A DNA stretch of 64,000 bases from Cytobacillus oceanisediminis (GCF_007830235.1 NZ_VLKI01000001.1:304464-368463), one strand, 5' to 3'; counted from the first letter of the stretch, positions 8,091 through 16,529 are shown. Made by a program: numbers and translations. The notes: generated by a model from the letters alone, not told the origin.

Positions 8091-8855
8091 ATGCACTTAA
8101 GAGCTCCCATTGCCGCAGCGATCGCACTAATTTCCATTGCCGCTGAATTTATTATTGGATTTAGCCCAGAAGAAACAGTGGTAAATGCAGTGCTGCTCAT
8201 AATGGGTGAAGGAATATGGAGAATCATTGAGGTGGGAATCCAGACCTTCTTCTGGCTAACGCTCGTATTCGCCATTATTGAACGAGCAGATAAAGGAAAA
8301 GATCAACATCCATTATCACCAAGTTTAAAACCATGGACTCCTGATGATTTGAAAAACATCCCCTATATCCCGAAGAAAAAAGCGATTACGAAGTTTGAGG
8401 TTTTTGGCAGTTTAATGTGGACAGCGATATGGGCGACACTTTACTTTTATGCCGAACACCTTATGGCTGTCTATAAAGGCGGCGGAGAAGGGCTGGAATT
8501 CGCAATTCCAGCAGTAAATCAAGATGTTTTGCACGAATATTGGCCAGTCGTTGTTGTGATCATCGGACTCGAAATCGGCTTAGCCCTCTACAAATTACTC
8601 CAGGGTCAATGGACGAAAAGATTGGCTATCTTTAACACATTGCTCGAAGTGATTGCAACGGTGGTTTTCATCATTATCCTATTAACTCCGAATTTACTGC
8701 AGCCAGAGTTTATCAACTATATCACTGATTTGTTCTCCATTACAGCAACACAATTCGAAACATGGTTTATTGGCAGTATTATTATTACGTTTATTGTTTA
8801 TGCGGGTATTAGTATTTTTGATGGTATTCGGAAGGCTCGAATTCCTTCAGAATAA
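8091..8855 (+). CDS. Membrane protein, likely missing its N-terminal domain
   Basis: A 254-residue protein with about six membrane helices and a central cytoplasmic loop (KPWTPDDLKNIPYIPKKKA). From memory, relatives in Bacillus carry an N-terminal soluble HAAS-type domain of about 80-100 residues before this part. Here the first codon comes directly after an in-frame stop, there is no ribosome binding site, and the upstream DNA encodes nothing similar. The gene is therefore probably 5'-truncated. In other genomes such proteins sit beside PadR-type regulators; none is present here. Function is unknown. Confidence 0.65.
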   Translation: MHLRAPIAAAIALISIAAEFIIGFSPEETVVNAVLLIMGEGIWRIIEVGIQTFFWLTLVFAIIERADKGKDQHPLSPSLKPWTPDDLKNIPYIPKKKAITKFEVFGSLMWTAIWATLYFYAEHLMAVYKGGGEGLEFAIPAVNQDVLHEYWPVVVVIIGLEIGLALYKLLQGQWTKRLAIFNTLLEVIATVVFIIILLTPNLLQPEFINYITDLFSITATQFETWFIGSIIITFIVYAGISIFDGIRKARIPSE

Positions 8856-9037
8856 GACAACTATGAGTTTACCCTCTTGTTCTAAACCCTGCTAATCTAT
8901 TTTTCTAATAACCAATTAATGTTTTATTTTTTGGGCCACCAATCATACAGAAATAAATAAAATAAATGCCTGCTCCTAACAATGAGAGATCCATCTTTAT
9001 AGGGAGACAGGCTTCTTATTTTTACTTATTAAGCATT

Positions 9038-9192
9038 CTATACTAAATGACAAGCCAGCATATGATATTCTCTCTTCATTTCAAGAACAGGAAATTGTTT
9101 TCTGCATATTTCTTGAGCTAAAGGACATCGTGTATGAAATTCACACCCTGCAGGAGGATTACTAGGGCTAGGTATTTCACCCTTTACCGGAA
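9038..9192 (-). pseudogene. C-terminal remnant of an oligopeptide ABC transporter ATPase
   Basis: The minus strand encodes GEIPSPSNPPAGCEFHTRCP followed by LAQEICRKQFPVLE and a stop at 9038-9040. This is the characteristic C-terminal tail of DppD/OppD/OppF-type ATPases, which ends in GExPSPxNPPxGCxFHxRCP. Everything upstream (Walker A, signature, Walker B) is missing; the coiled-coil gene begins at 9229 in its place. It is a deletion relic with no function expected. Confidence 0.72.
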
Positions 9193-9228
9193 TTATGTAT
9201 TATAATAAAAAGAAGGAGGTGAAATACA

Positions 9229-9792
9229 ATGGAACAAATACTTAAAGCCATACAGCAAATGGAAGAACAAATAAATAAACGGTTTGATCAAGTCGACCAG
9301 AAGTTTGAAAAGATCGACCATAAATTTGGAGAAATCGACCATAAGTTTGAAAAGATTGACCAGAAGTTTGGAAAAATTGATCAAAAGTTTGGAGAGATTG
9401 ACCATAAGTTTGGAGAGATTAACCAGAAGTTTGGAAAGATTGATCAAAAGTTTGGAGAGATTGACCAGAAGTTTGGAGAGATTGACCAGAAGTTTGGAAA
9501 GATTGATCAAAAGTTTGGAGAGATTTACCAGAAGTTTGGAGAGATTAACCAGAAGTTCGGAAAGATTGACCAGAATCTGGCTGAAGCCAAGCAAAATTTC
9601 GAAGGAATCCATCAGCAGCTTGATCGTATGGAAACAACTTTGAATGCAATTACTCAAACTTCAAACGATGATACTGTTCCCATCCTGAAGAAAATTGACA
9701 TGAATACTAAGGACATGCATACAGATATTGAATACCTATCCAAACAAGTCGGAAAGCATGAATTATACTTTAATAGGATCAACAAGAGCTAG
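9229..9792 (+). CDS. Heptad-repeat coiled-coil protein
   Basis: A 187-residue protein starting at ATG 9229 after an ideal AAGGAGGTG site. Residues 25-115 are thirteen consecutive seven-residue units of the form KF(G/E)(E/K)I(D/N/Y)(Q/H), followed by degenerate units NLAEAKQ and NFEGIHQQ. The phenylalanine and isoleucine fall at the a and d positions of a heptad, so a long parallel coiled coil is expected. The C-terminal 60 residues (DTVPILKKIDMNTKDMHTDI) are also helical but not repeated. No signal peptide or membrane helix is seen. Similar short KFEKIDQ-type proteins exist in Bacillus and phages, but I know no function. Repeat number probably varies among strains. Confidence 0.85.
   Translation: MEQILKAIQQMEEQINKRFDQVDQKFEKIDHKFGEIDHKFEKIDQKFGKIDQKFGEIDHKFGEINQKFGKIDQKFGEIDQKFGEIDQKFGKIDQKFGEIYQKFGEINQKFGKIDQNLAEAKQNFEGIHQQLDRMETTLNAITQTSNDDTVPILKKIDMNTKDMHTDIEYLSKQVGKHELYFNRINKS
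9301..9573 (+). repeat. 21-bp tandem repeat, 13 units
   Basis: Thirteen in-frame 21-bp units (consensus about AAGTTTGGAGAGATTGACCA plus one base) make up the coiled coil. The last nine units group as three 63-bp super-repeats ending in the KFGKIDQ unit, which points to growth by unequal exchange or slippage of a three-unit block. Confidence 0.95.
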
Positions 9793-9907
9793 AGTTTTCT
9801 TTTATCTTCTATTCTATTCCCCGTTGCTCTATCCAGATGGCTTCTCGTTTAATTACCCAGCAATAGTACCTGCCTCACCTTCCAGACTGATCCTAAATCA
9901 ATTTTGG

Positions 9908-9948
9908 ACAGGCCTTTTTCATATGAAATCCTGAAAAAGGAGGCCTGT
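9908..9948. terminator. Strong hairpin, ACAGGCCTTTTTC arms
   Basis: Arms ACAGGCCTTTTTC (9908-9920) and GAAAAAGGaGGCCTGT (9933-9948) pair with a single bulge over a 12-base loop. It lies 115 bases downstream of the coiled-coil gene and could end its transcript, though no T run follows. Confidence 0.45.
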
Positions 9949-10104
9949 AAGCAGCCATTTTCCCATGAGTCCTCTGATTGATGCTGATCGGACACATATT
10001 GGACGACAGCATATGCCGTTCACTTAGAGAAGACAGCAGCATACCTCCTGATCCAAAATTTCTTAGACTTCAAAAGAGGCTGTCTCGAAAGGTTTTTGCA
10101 CCCT

Positions 10105-10295
10105 GTTGATTGGAGCGGAAGGGGCGAGATCCTCGAAAATGCATTCGCATTTCCTTCGTGCGGTGTAAACTCAACGAAGCTTATTCAAAGTCCTGCGGGA
10201 GAAGCGAGTCAGCAGGAGACCCCGCAGGTGCGAATGCACCGAGGAGGCTCCCGGACCGCCCGCGTTTGCTGAGTCCCTGGAGCGGAAATCAACAG
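10105..10295 (+). repeat. GC-rich Bacillaceae intergenic repeat, copy 1 (with nested insertion)
   Basis: A GC-rich block bounded by GTTGATTGGAGCGG and GGAGCGGAAATCAAC, with a highly structured centre (GGAGACCCCGCAGG, CCGAGGAGGCTC). I recall this element from the intergenic DNA of many Bacillaceae. Its ends form a short terminal inverted repeat GTTGATT...AATCAAC. This copy is 191 bp. Compared with the 129-bp copy at 11872-12000 it contains 57 extra bases (10134-10190) flanked by the direct repeat TCCT (10130-10133 and 10191-10194). The extra part folds into two small hairpins (AAATGC/GCATTT and CTTCGT/ACGAAG). Confidence 0.8.
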
Positions 10296-10332
10296 GCCAA
10301 ATTTTAAAGAGCTATTGCCTTACCAAAAGATG

Positions 10333-10361
10333 GTGTCCAAAAAGCTATACTTTTGGGACAC
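10333..10361. terminator. GTGTCC...GGGACAC hairpin
   Basis: A 29-base inverted repeat, GTGTCCAAAA with TTTTGGGACAC, lies just after repeat copy 1. It resembles a factor-independent terminator stem but lacks a clear T run. No gene obviously needs it, so it may belong to the repeat. Confidence 0.35.
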
Positions 10362-10671
10362 TCTCTTATAAAGAGTGAAGCGTCAAATCTATATGCTCCA
10401 AAATCTTAGGAAGCTGCTCAAATGTATATGAAACATGCAGACTCTTTGTTATTCTGTACGCTTCCCTGCTCATGGAAAATGCATTAAAAAACCTCACTTT
10501 TAATGACTCCATCAGAGATTGTAGTTGTAAAATGATCTGGAGCGACCTTTGCTTCTACACTCATTACAGCATAATATACAATTCCAGAGGCAATCAGTGA
10601 TTGTACGGCAGGCAAGCAGAATGAATGAGGTCAGCGGTCTTTACTTTTGAGACGCAGTCTGCTCCTTTTCC
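10362..10671 (-). other. Intergenic stretch with decayed coding traces
   Basis: About 310 bases downstream of purU. Two short minus-strand stretches read like protein (SLIASGIVYYAVMSVEAKVA, then in another frame MSREAYRITKSLHVSYTFEQ), but they are interrupted and lack starts. I interpret them as remains of one or two genes that I cannot identify. Confidence 0.2.
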
Positions 10672-11571
10672 TTAAAAAACAATTGTTTTGTTTTCATGAA
10701 CAATAATTCGGTCTTCTAAATGCCATTTAACCGCTCTAGCAAGAACACTTCGTTCAATCGAACGTCCGCTCTTTTTTAGATCATCTATATGATCCCGGTG
10801 GTCAACACGCTTGATATCTTGTTCAATGATCGGTCCTTCGTCAAGATCGTTTGTAACATAATGAGACGTTGCCCCAATTATTTTTACTCCGCGCTGATAG
10901 GCTCGATCATATGGCCTTGCACCAACAAATGCAGGAAGGAAAGAGTGATGAATATTAATGATCTTGAATGGATGAGCCCCAACAAAGGCTGGCGTCAAAA
11001 TCTGCATATATCTTGCTAATATGATTAAGTCAATATCAAATTCTTTAATAAGCTGCAGCTGTCTTTCTTCAACTTCCTCTCTATTTTCTTTACTTGCAGG
11101 TATGTAAAAGAATGGTATATGCAAGGATTCTGCAATTTGTCTTGATTCCTCGTGATTGCTCACAATAAGAGCAATGTCGGTAAGCAAATCACCACTTTGC
11201 CATTCCCATAACAGCTCACGTAAACAATGAAGTTCTTTTGATACAAAAATAGCTGTCTTCTTCAATTCATAAACAAATGCCAGTTTCCATTCCATTGAAA
11301 ATGTTTCTGCGATTTTCTGAAATTGACTCTTCAACACTTCTTCTTTCGCCTGTAAACCAGGACATTCAAACTCGATTCGTATAAAAAAGGTGCCACCCTC
11401 TGGATTTGTCGAATATTGACTCGATTCAATAATATTAGCACCATGCTGGAACAGAAACTTGGATACAGCCGAAACAATACCCGGTTGATCAGGACAATTG
11501 ATAAGCAGCCGCCCCCTGTTTTTTTGACTTTCTCTAAATACTTTAAGTTGATCTTGAATAGCTGAATTCAT
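10672..11571 (-). CDS. purU: Formyltetrahydrofolate deformylase
   Basis: PurU hydrolyses 10-formyltetrahydrofolate to formate and tetrahydrofolate, balancing the one-carbon pool and feeding formate to purine synthesis. The 299-residue protein has the expected two parts. An N-terminal ACT domain (LLINCPDQPGIVSAVSKFLF, about residues 22-41) is followed by a formyltransferase-like catalytic domain with ILARYMQIL, the NIHHSFLPAFVGA motif (His-His-Ser around 227-229) and the ATSHYVTNDLDEGPII segment containing the catalytic aspartate. The ATG at 11571 has AAAGGAGAT upstream. It is monocistronic and lies between two inverted copies of the GC-rich repeat. Length and motifs are normal. Confidence 0.95.
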   Translation of the reverse strand: MNSAIQDQLKVFRESQKNRGRLLINCPDQPGIVSAVSKFLFQHGANIIESSQYSTNPEGGTFFIRIEFECPGLQAKEEVLKSQFQKIAETFSMEWKLAFVYELKKTAIFVSKELHCLRELLWEWQSGDLLTDIALIVSNHEESRQIAESLHIPFFYIPASKENREEVEERQLQLIKEFDIDLIILARYMQILTPAFVGAHPFKIINIHHSFLPAFVGARPYDRAYQRGVKIIGATSHYVTNDLDEGPIIEQDIKRVDHRDHIDDLKKSGRSIERSVLARAVKWHLEDRIIVHENKTIVF

Positions 11572-11766
11572 ATGAATCTCCTTTTTTATTTTATTAACTA
11601 TAATAGACTTATTGTTATTGTTTTAAAAGAATTTTTTTATTTTTTTATAAAGTTATTTATTTGGTTTTTATGGGATATTAAACTTGGATTAAAGCTTACT
11701 ACTTGGTGTCAGCTCTTTCAATAGAATGGATACAGCGGCGTTTCTTTGAGAGGAATGTATACGAGT

Positions 11767-11799
11767 AAGAGCTACTCGCAAAAGCGGCAGCTCTTTTTT
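11767..11799 (+). terminator. Hairpin with T run (AAGAGCT...AGCTCTTTTTT)
   Basis: AAGAGCT at 11767-11773 pairs with AGCTCTT at 11789-11795, and six or more Ts follow. It looks like a factor-independent terminator reading rightwards, although no rightward gene precedes it. The remaining bases between purU and repeat copy 2 (11572-11871) show no gene. Confidence 0.45.
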
Positions 11800-11871
11800 A
11801 AAGTTGGCTCTTTTCTAAAAGATTGTTGTTTTTTTATGATTTTGTGATTAAAAAACAAAGAGTGAGGAGAG

Positions 11872-12000
11872 GTTGATTTCCGCTCCAGGATGCTCGCTTT
11901 CCGCGGGGCGGGCGGTGAGCCTCCTCGGCGCGCAGCGCCTGTGGGGTCTCACCTGTCCCACTCCTCCCGCTGGAGTCTCGCACCTTACGCTCCAATCAAC
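11872..12000 (-). repeat. GC-rich Bacillaceae intergenic repeat, copy 2
   Basis: A 129-bp copy in the opposite orientation to copy 1, starting with GTTGATTTCCGCTCC and ending with CGCTCCAATCAAC. It keeps the uninterrupted GAGACTCCAGCGGGAGGAG stretch (read on the minus strand) where copy 1 carries its extra 57 bases, so this is the ancestral form. Together the two copies flank purU as inverted repeats. Confidence 0.8.
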
Positions 12001-12108
12001 CAACCTTATTTATCAGCAACAAAGTATCTGAAAACAGCCTTAAAGTTAATTAGGTGATTGGATTCGAGCCTGCAAAAAACGGATCGTGTCTATCCTGAAA
12101 ATAATAAA

Positions 12109-12158
12109 GGTGCCCTCCGACGGTGAGTTAATTCTTAACCGCACCGTCGGAGGGCACC
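12109..12158 (-). terminator. Terminator of the flavoenzyme gene
   Basis: A perfect 17-bp stem, GGTGCCCTCCGACGGTG (12109-12125) with its complement at 12142-12158, and a 16-base loop. On the minus strand it is followed by TTTATTATTTT, as expected for factor-independent termination about 65 bases beyond the stop codon of the oxidoreductase gene. Confidence 0.85.
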
Positions 12159-12222
12159 TCATTGGTGGTCCCTTCTATCGCAGATTATGGGCAGTACCTA
12201 CCCCACTGATGAAAGTTTCACT

Positions 12223-14235
12223 TTATTTCGCAATAGATGTATTTTCATCCTTTTGCAGTTGGCTATTCTGGATGCCCAATTTTAATGAAATCATCATTCC
12301 TTCATATGTGGCTTCTTCTAAAGTTCTAGGTGCCAAACAATCCCCTATTTGATAAACCTCGGGACCCAGATCTTTGATTTGTTCATATAACTCCACATTC
12401 GGGACTCGGCCTAACGATAGGACAATAGAGTCCCAATCTTTGATACCCTCTTTTTCATATGAAAACAAGTTTCGAATAACCGCTTCGTCATCCTTTATCT
12501 CACCTAAATCATGGTGAGGAATCATGTTAACCTTTAATTGATAAAGCTTCTTTAAGTATTCGTTGCGCAAGTACTGGTGGACTTCCTCCCCAATGTGGAG
12601 CTTAGAAGAGATCATGGTTACCTGATGCCCTTTTTCTGCTAAATCTATTGCTGCTTCTATTGCTGGCCAATCCCCTGTAAAGTCAAAGACTAATACATTT
12701 TTTCCGATTTCTTTACTTCTATCGTTGAATAATTGATCTACCGTAATAACTCTTGGATCATCAATTCCAGGGATTTTCGGAATATACGGTCTCGAACCAA
12801 CCGCACTGACAATCATATCAGGGGCGAGCTTCATAATATCAGATGGCTGTATGCTGCTGCCAAGGTTTACTTTTACATTACTTACCGCCAGACTTCTGGT
12901 GAAGTTATCCAGCATGCTTTCAGCGAGTTCATGTCTCATCGGAGCACGTCTTAATGTACGCAATAAACCGCCAATTTCATCAGCCTTCTCTGCTAATAGT
13001 ACCTCGTGGCCTAATTCATCTAGTGTAATGGACGCTTTTAAACCCGCCGGGCCTGCACCAATGACGAGAACTTTCTTTTTCTCTCTAGGAGCTTTCTTCA
13101 GAGCCTCGACTTCTCTTTCTTTTCCTGTTGATGGATTTTGCACACACCCAATAACCAAACCTTTATGGTAATGGCCTATGCATGCTTGAAGGCAGCCAAT
13201 ACAGGCATCAATTTTTTGATGATTTCCTGATTTCGCTTTATTAGGCATCTCAGGATCAACAATTAATGAGCGGGTCATTCCTACAACATCCGCTTTTCCT
13301 GCTGCGACAATTTGCTCCGCTTCTACAGGGTCTACGATACGTGAACCAACAAAGACTGGTACTGCACCCGCCATGCGAATTTTAAATGCTTGAGGGGTAA
13401 GGTAGGCATGCTTCATTGGGGATGGCGGCACAATATGGGTAGAACCTGCATAAGTACTGGAATCTCCAGCAGTGACATCAATAAAATCCACTCTTACTCG
13501 GTCCACCAAATATTCCACTATTTTGACTGCATCCTTAACATCCGTTCCATCCATCGTCATTTCATCTGCACTAATTCGAATCCCGACAGTGAAATCCTCT
13601 CCTACTTCCTCCCATACCCGCTCCATTACTTCAACAATAAATCGCATACGATTTTGGAAGGATCCCCCGTATTCATCAGTCCGAAGATTGGTGTGCTCAG
13701 ACCAAAACTGTGCAGGGAGATATCCATGTGAACAGCATATTTCTACCCCATCCAGTCCCCCGGCCTTTGCTAATTTAGCAGATAGCGCAAAACCTTCAAT
13801 AACCTCCTTAATTTCTTCAGTACTCATGGGTCTTGGCATGGTGCCGAATCGCAAACTTGGAACAGCAGAAGGAGCCCAGGCTGCCCCCTTATATTCACTC
13901 GAGACGACTTCCCTTCCTCCATGAAACAATTGCTGAAACACTTTTGTTCCGTATGGATGGACTTCATTAGCAAGTTCCAAATAAGCAGGTACAACCTTCT
14001 CATCAAATCCGGCAATCGTATTCGTTGTAAGCATCCCCGATGGATGGACAGCCGCAGCTTCGAGGATCAGCAATCCAGCTCCGCCTTTTGCCCTTTCCAC
14101 ATGGTAGGCTGTCATATCAGGGGTTGGTATTCCGTCAATCACATGATTGGTTTGATGGGCTGTACTTAAGATTCTATTATTCAAATCCGTATTTCCAATA
14201 GAAACAGGGCTAAATAAGTGCTTGAATGGTGACAT
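12223..14235 (-). CDS. FMN/FeS/FAD oxidoreductase (2,4-dienoyl-CoA reductase / N-methyl demethylase type)
   Basis: A 670-residue three-part flavoenzyme. Residues 1-335 form an old-yellow-enzyme-type TIM barrel with FMN (QLFHGGREV near 102, CSHGYLPAQF near 168-177). Four cysteines, C345-x2-C348-x3-C352-x11-C364, form the 4Fe-4S site. The C-terminal half is a FAD/NAD module (VIGAGPAGLK near 391-400, ending VYQIGDCLAPRTLEEATYEG). This layout is shared by dienoyl-CoA reductase, trimethylamine dehydrogenase and the stachydrine/N-methylproline demethylases; sequence alone does not choose between them. It is transcribed divergently from a sigma-54 activator and has its own -24/-12 promoter at 14276-14290. 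Pairing with a symporter favours oxidation of an imported small molecule. GAAGGAGTG precedes the ATG. Confidence 0.9.
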   Translation of the reverse strand: MSPFKHLFSPVSIGNTDLNNRILSTAHQTNHVIDGIPTPDMTAYHVERAKGGAGLLILEAAAVHPSGMLTTNTIAGFDEKVVPAYLELANEVHPYGTKVFQQLFHGGREVVSSEYKGAAWAPSAVPSLRFGTMPRPMSTEEIKEVIEGFALSAKLAKAGGLDGVEICCSHGYLPAQFWSEHTNLRTDEYGGSFQNRMRFIVEVMERVWEEVGEDFTVGIRISADEMTMDGTDVKDAVKIVEYLVDRVRVDFIDVTAGDSSTYAGSTHIVPPSPMKHAYLTPQAFKIRMAGAVPVFVGSRIVDPVEAEQIVAAGKADVVGMTRSLIVDPEMPNKAKSGNHQKIDACIGCLQACIGHYHKGLVIGCVQNPSTGKEREVEALKKAPREKKKVLVIGAGPAGLKASITLDELGHEVLLAEKADEIGGLLRTLRRAPMRHELAESMLDNFTRSLAVSNVKVNLGSSIQPSDIMKLAPDMIVSAVGSRPYIPKIPGIDDPRVITVDQLFNDRSKEIGKNVLVFDFTGDWPAIEAAIDLAEKGHQVTMISSKLHIGEEVHQYLRNEYLKKLYQLKVNMIPHHDLGEIKDDEAVIRNLFSYEKEGIKDWDSIVLSLGRVPNVELYEQIKDLGPEVYQIGDCLAPRTLEEATYEGMMISLKLGIQNSQLQKDENTSIAK

Positions 14236-14275
14236 GTTTTAACACTCCTTCGAAAACCTTTTACTTACCTAACAA

Positions 14276-14290
14276 GCAATAATCATGCCA
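14276..14290 (-). promoter_or_regulatory. Sigma-54 (-24/-12) promoter of the flavoenzyme gene
   Basis: Read on the minus strand: TTGGCATGATTATTGCT. The invariant GG (14289-14288) and GC (14277-14276) are separated by exactly 10 bases, matching the TGGCAC-N5-TTGC sigma-54 consensus. The predicted start lies about 30 bases upstream of the ATG at 14235. Confidence 0.85.
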
Positions 14291-14396
14291 AAGCTTTCTC
14301 ATCAGGTGATTCTTTTAAATTAGCTGGGAAAAACGCATCATTTTAATATAATTCACAATATTCACATAAATAGTATTGTACAATTACTTAAAGACC

Positions 14397-14432
14397 GAAC
14401 CTTTTTTGCATCAACTGTTACAAAAAAGGTTC
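14397..14432. promoter_or_regulatory. Inverted repeat, possible activator-binding (enhancer) site
   Basis: GAACCTTTTTTG (14397-14408) and CAAAAAAGGTTC (14421-14432) form a perfect 12-bp dyad between the two sigma-54 targets. Overlapping it, TTTTGCATCAA (14404-14414) recurs inverted at 14497-14507 (TTGATGCAAAA). Either dyad could be the upstream site for the adjacent sigma-54 activator. A terminator role for the first dyad cannot be excluded. Confidence 0.42.
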
Positions 14433-14540
14433 ATACTCCTTCAGCACTAGCCGCATATAAGTTTAAATCCACCATTCAAGAAATACATAAGCCTTTTTGA
14501 TGCAAAATGTGTTCAATATTTCATAAAGGAAGTGGAAAAA

Positions 14541-16319
14541 ATGGCTGAGAAAAAAAATAAAGCTGTGCCTGTTTTAGATCATGTCCCAATAAAAGAATTA
14601 GAAAAATGGCTCCCTTTTCAAAAGCATCCCATTGTTATAGTAGATAAGACCTTTAGATTAATGGGTGTCTTGGACAAAGAACGTTTTTGGAGAAAAGCAG
14701 CACAAGAAGGAAATGAAGCAATCGAAACCTGCACGAATTCCCGTTTCTTAAGAATTCAATCACTGTCTGAAGCAACAGAGGAAGATCTCCAGAAATATGA
14801 TTATTTTATCGTGGAAGACGACCATCAGTATTTTTGCTATACCGCAAATGAACTAACGGCATGGCAATATGTGCAGAAAATGAATGGGCTGATGAATATC
14901 AATCAATCTCTCCAGGAGGAATTAGATAGAGCACTTAGAAAAAATAGAGATCTTAAACAAATACTTAATTCTTCCTATGATGAGATATTTGTTACAGACG
15001 CAGAGGGCAACGTTCTATTTGTCAGTGATTCCTGCAAACATTTTACTGGACTTCCCCCTGAAGCTTATACCAATAAAAACATCCGGGAACTGGTCCATAA
15101 GGGAATCATCAAAGAATCTGTCACATTAAAAACGATGCAAACACTAACAGTTCAAACGGCCGAACAAAAATATCCAAACGGAAAGACCGTTCTGGCAACC
15201 GCTAAACCCGTATACGATGACGAAGGAAAATTATATCGGATTGTTACGAATTCACGCGACATTTCAGAGCTTGCAGAAATGAAAAGAAAATTATTAGAAA
15301 GCCAAACCATTCAGCAGGAAACATGCCCCATCGTTCAACATTCAATTGGCGAAAAAAATTTTATAACCCAATCTGCAAATATGGTCTCCGCATTGAAATT
15401 AGCTGAAAAAATAGCTCCCTTGGATTCTTCCGTTTTTATTCATGGTGAATCAGGTGTCGGGAAAGGTGTTTTAGCCAGAATTATTCACGAGCATAGCCCG
15501 AGAAAGGAAAAGTCATTTATACAAGTGAACTGCGGTGCGATTCCTGAAAGCTTAATAGAATCAGAATTATTTGGCTATGAAGCGGGAGCCTTTACGGGAG
15601 CAAGTAAACGCGGAAAGCCTGGCATGGTTCAGATGGCTGATGGCGGCACCCTATTTTTAGATGAAATTGGAGAAATGCCATTGGAACTGCAGGTCAAGAT
15701 TCTCCATTTAGTTCAGGACAAAACCTTCAAAAAAGTAGGCGGTACGGATGAAAAAAGAGTCGATATCCGGATCATATCTGCAACGAATAAAAATCTGCTG
15801 CAAATGATAGAGGAAAAAACCTTTCGCCAGGATCTGTATTATCGTTTACATGTCGTCCCTCTGCGGATCCCTCCTTTACGGGATCGGAAACAGGATATTT
15901 TATTATTAACCGATTACTTCCTTGAACACTTTAACCAAAAATACTCTCAATTGGTTGAATTAGATGTCAATGCAAAGCTATTTATACAGCTGCAGGAATG
16001 GCGCGGGAATGTAAGGGAATTAGAAAATTTTATTGAACAAATTGTCGTCACTGCTCAAAAACAAATAATAAGTATTGAAGATTTACCTTTAGCAATGAAC
16101 CAGCACACTCACCATGACATTCAATTCCCTTCACACTTGATGCCGTTAAAAAAAGCGGTTGAAGAAACGGAAAAGCAAATTCTTTCCTATGCACTAACTA
16201 AATATAGCTCAACAAGAAAAATAGCCAAAGCCCTTGGAGTCAATCAAACGACCATCATGCGGAAGCTCCATAAATACCAATTGGCTCAAAATCGGACAGA
16301 TGAACCAAGAATTAACTGA
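14541..16319 (+). CDS. Sigma-54-dependent transcriptional activator with PAS domain
   Basis: A 592-residue enhancer-binding protein that would open sigma-54 promoters using ATP. Domains in order: an N-terminal sensor region (1-115), a short coiled coil, a PAS domain (about 140-245, IFVTDAEGNVLFVSDSCKHF), the AAA+ domain with Walker A GESGVGKG (302-309), the sigma-54-contacting GAFTGA loop (349-354) and Walker B GGTLFLDE (368-375), then a Fis-type helix-turn-helix (IAKALGVNQTTIMRKLHKY, about 560-578). ATG 14541 was chosen over GTG 14532 because AAAGGAAG lies too close to the GTG. The effector is unknown. Both flanking operons have sigma-54 promoters, so this protein is almost certainly their activator. 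Confidence 0.95.
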   Translation: MAEKKNKAVPVLDHVPIKELEKWLPFQKHPIVIVDKTFRLMGVLDKERFWRKAAQEGNEAIETCTNSRFLRIQSLSEATEEDLQKYDYFIVEDDHQYFCYTANELTAWQYVQKMNGLMNINQSLQEELDRALRKNRDLKQILNSSYDEIFVTDAEGNVLFVSDSCKHFTGLPPEAYTNKNIRELVHKGIIKESVTLKTMQTLTVQTAEQKYPNGKTVLATAKPVYDDEGKLYRIVTNSRDISELAEMKRKLLESQTIQQETCPIVQHSIGEKNFITQSANMVSALKLAEKIAPLDSSVFIHGESGVGKGVLARIIHEHSPRKEKSFIQVNCGAIPESLIESELFGYEAGAFTGASKRGKPGMVQMADGGTLFLDEIGEMPLELQVKILHLVQDKTFKKVGGTDEKRVDIRIISATNKNLLQMIEEKTFRQDLYYRLHVVPLRIPPLRDRKQDILLLTDYFLEHFNQKYSQLVELDVNAKLFIQLQEWRGNVRELENFIEQIVVTAQKQIISIEDLPLAMNQHTHHDIQFPSHLMPLKKAVEETEKQILSYALTKYSSTRKIAKALGVNQTTIMRKLHKYQLAQNRTDEPRIN

Positions 16320-16330
16320 ATTTTTAGAAT

Positions 16331-16345
16331 TGGCATGGAATTTGC
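16331..16345 (+). promoter_or_regulatory. Sigma-54 (-24/-12) promoter of the symporter operon
   Basis: TTGGCATGGAATTTGCA, with GG at 16332-16333 and GC at 16344-16345, again 10 bases apart. It lies 12 bases after the activator gene and about 45 bases before the small accessory gene. The match to consensus is as good as for the divergent promoter, and the two share the TTGGCATG-AT-TTGC pattern. Confidence 0.9.
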
Positions 16346-16388
16346 ATTGTATATTATTGAATTTACTATATGAAAGGGAGTGAAATGG

Positions 16389-16529
16389 ATGGGTGAATTG
16401 CTTTTTTGTTTTGGCTATGGAGGGTCACTAATCATTCTAGGCTTCATTACTAAAGGATTCGTTCGAAAAATGGAAGCAGATATCGTTTCCAAACACACAG
16501 AAATAAAGGAAGAAAAGGTGGGGATGTAA
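16389..16529 (+). CDS. Symporter small accessory protein (46 aa)
   Basis: A 46-residue protein starting at ATG 16389 with AAAGGGAGTG upstream and ending at TAA 16527-16529. It has one membrane helix (LLFCFGYGGSLIILGFI) and a charged lysine/glutamate tail. Tiny single-helix proteins in this position before sodium:solute symporters are annotated in other genomes as symporter small accessory proteins. Here the symporter's TTG start follows the stop codon directly, so translation is probably coupled. It probably helps the transporter assemble or stay stable; that is inference from position. Confidence 0.72.
   Translation: MGELLFCFGYGGSLIILGFITKGFVRKMEADIVSKHTEIKEEKVGM

Noticed and set aside
9193..9657. 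Long open frames on the opposite strand and in another frame across the coiled-coil gene
   Set aside because: They are produced by the 21-bp periodicity of the repeat, which keeps all frames free of stops. The plus-strand frame from 9229 has the ideal ribosome binding site.
13472..13924. A 150-codon plus-strand frame inside the flavoenzyme gene
   Set aside because: Serine/threonine-rich product typical of antisense frames; the minus-strand gene is certain from its FeS and FAD motifs.
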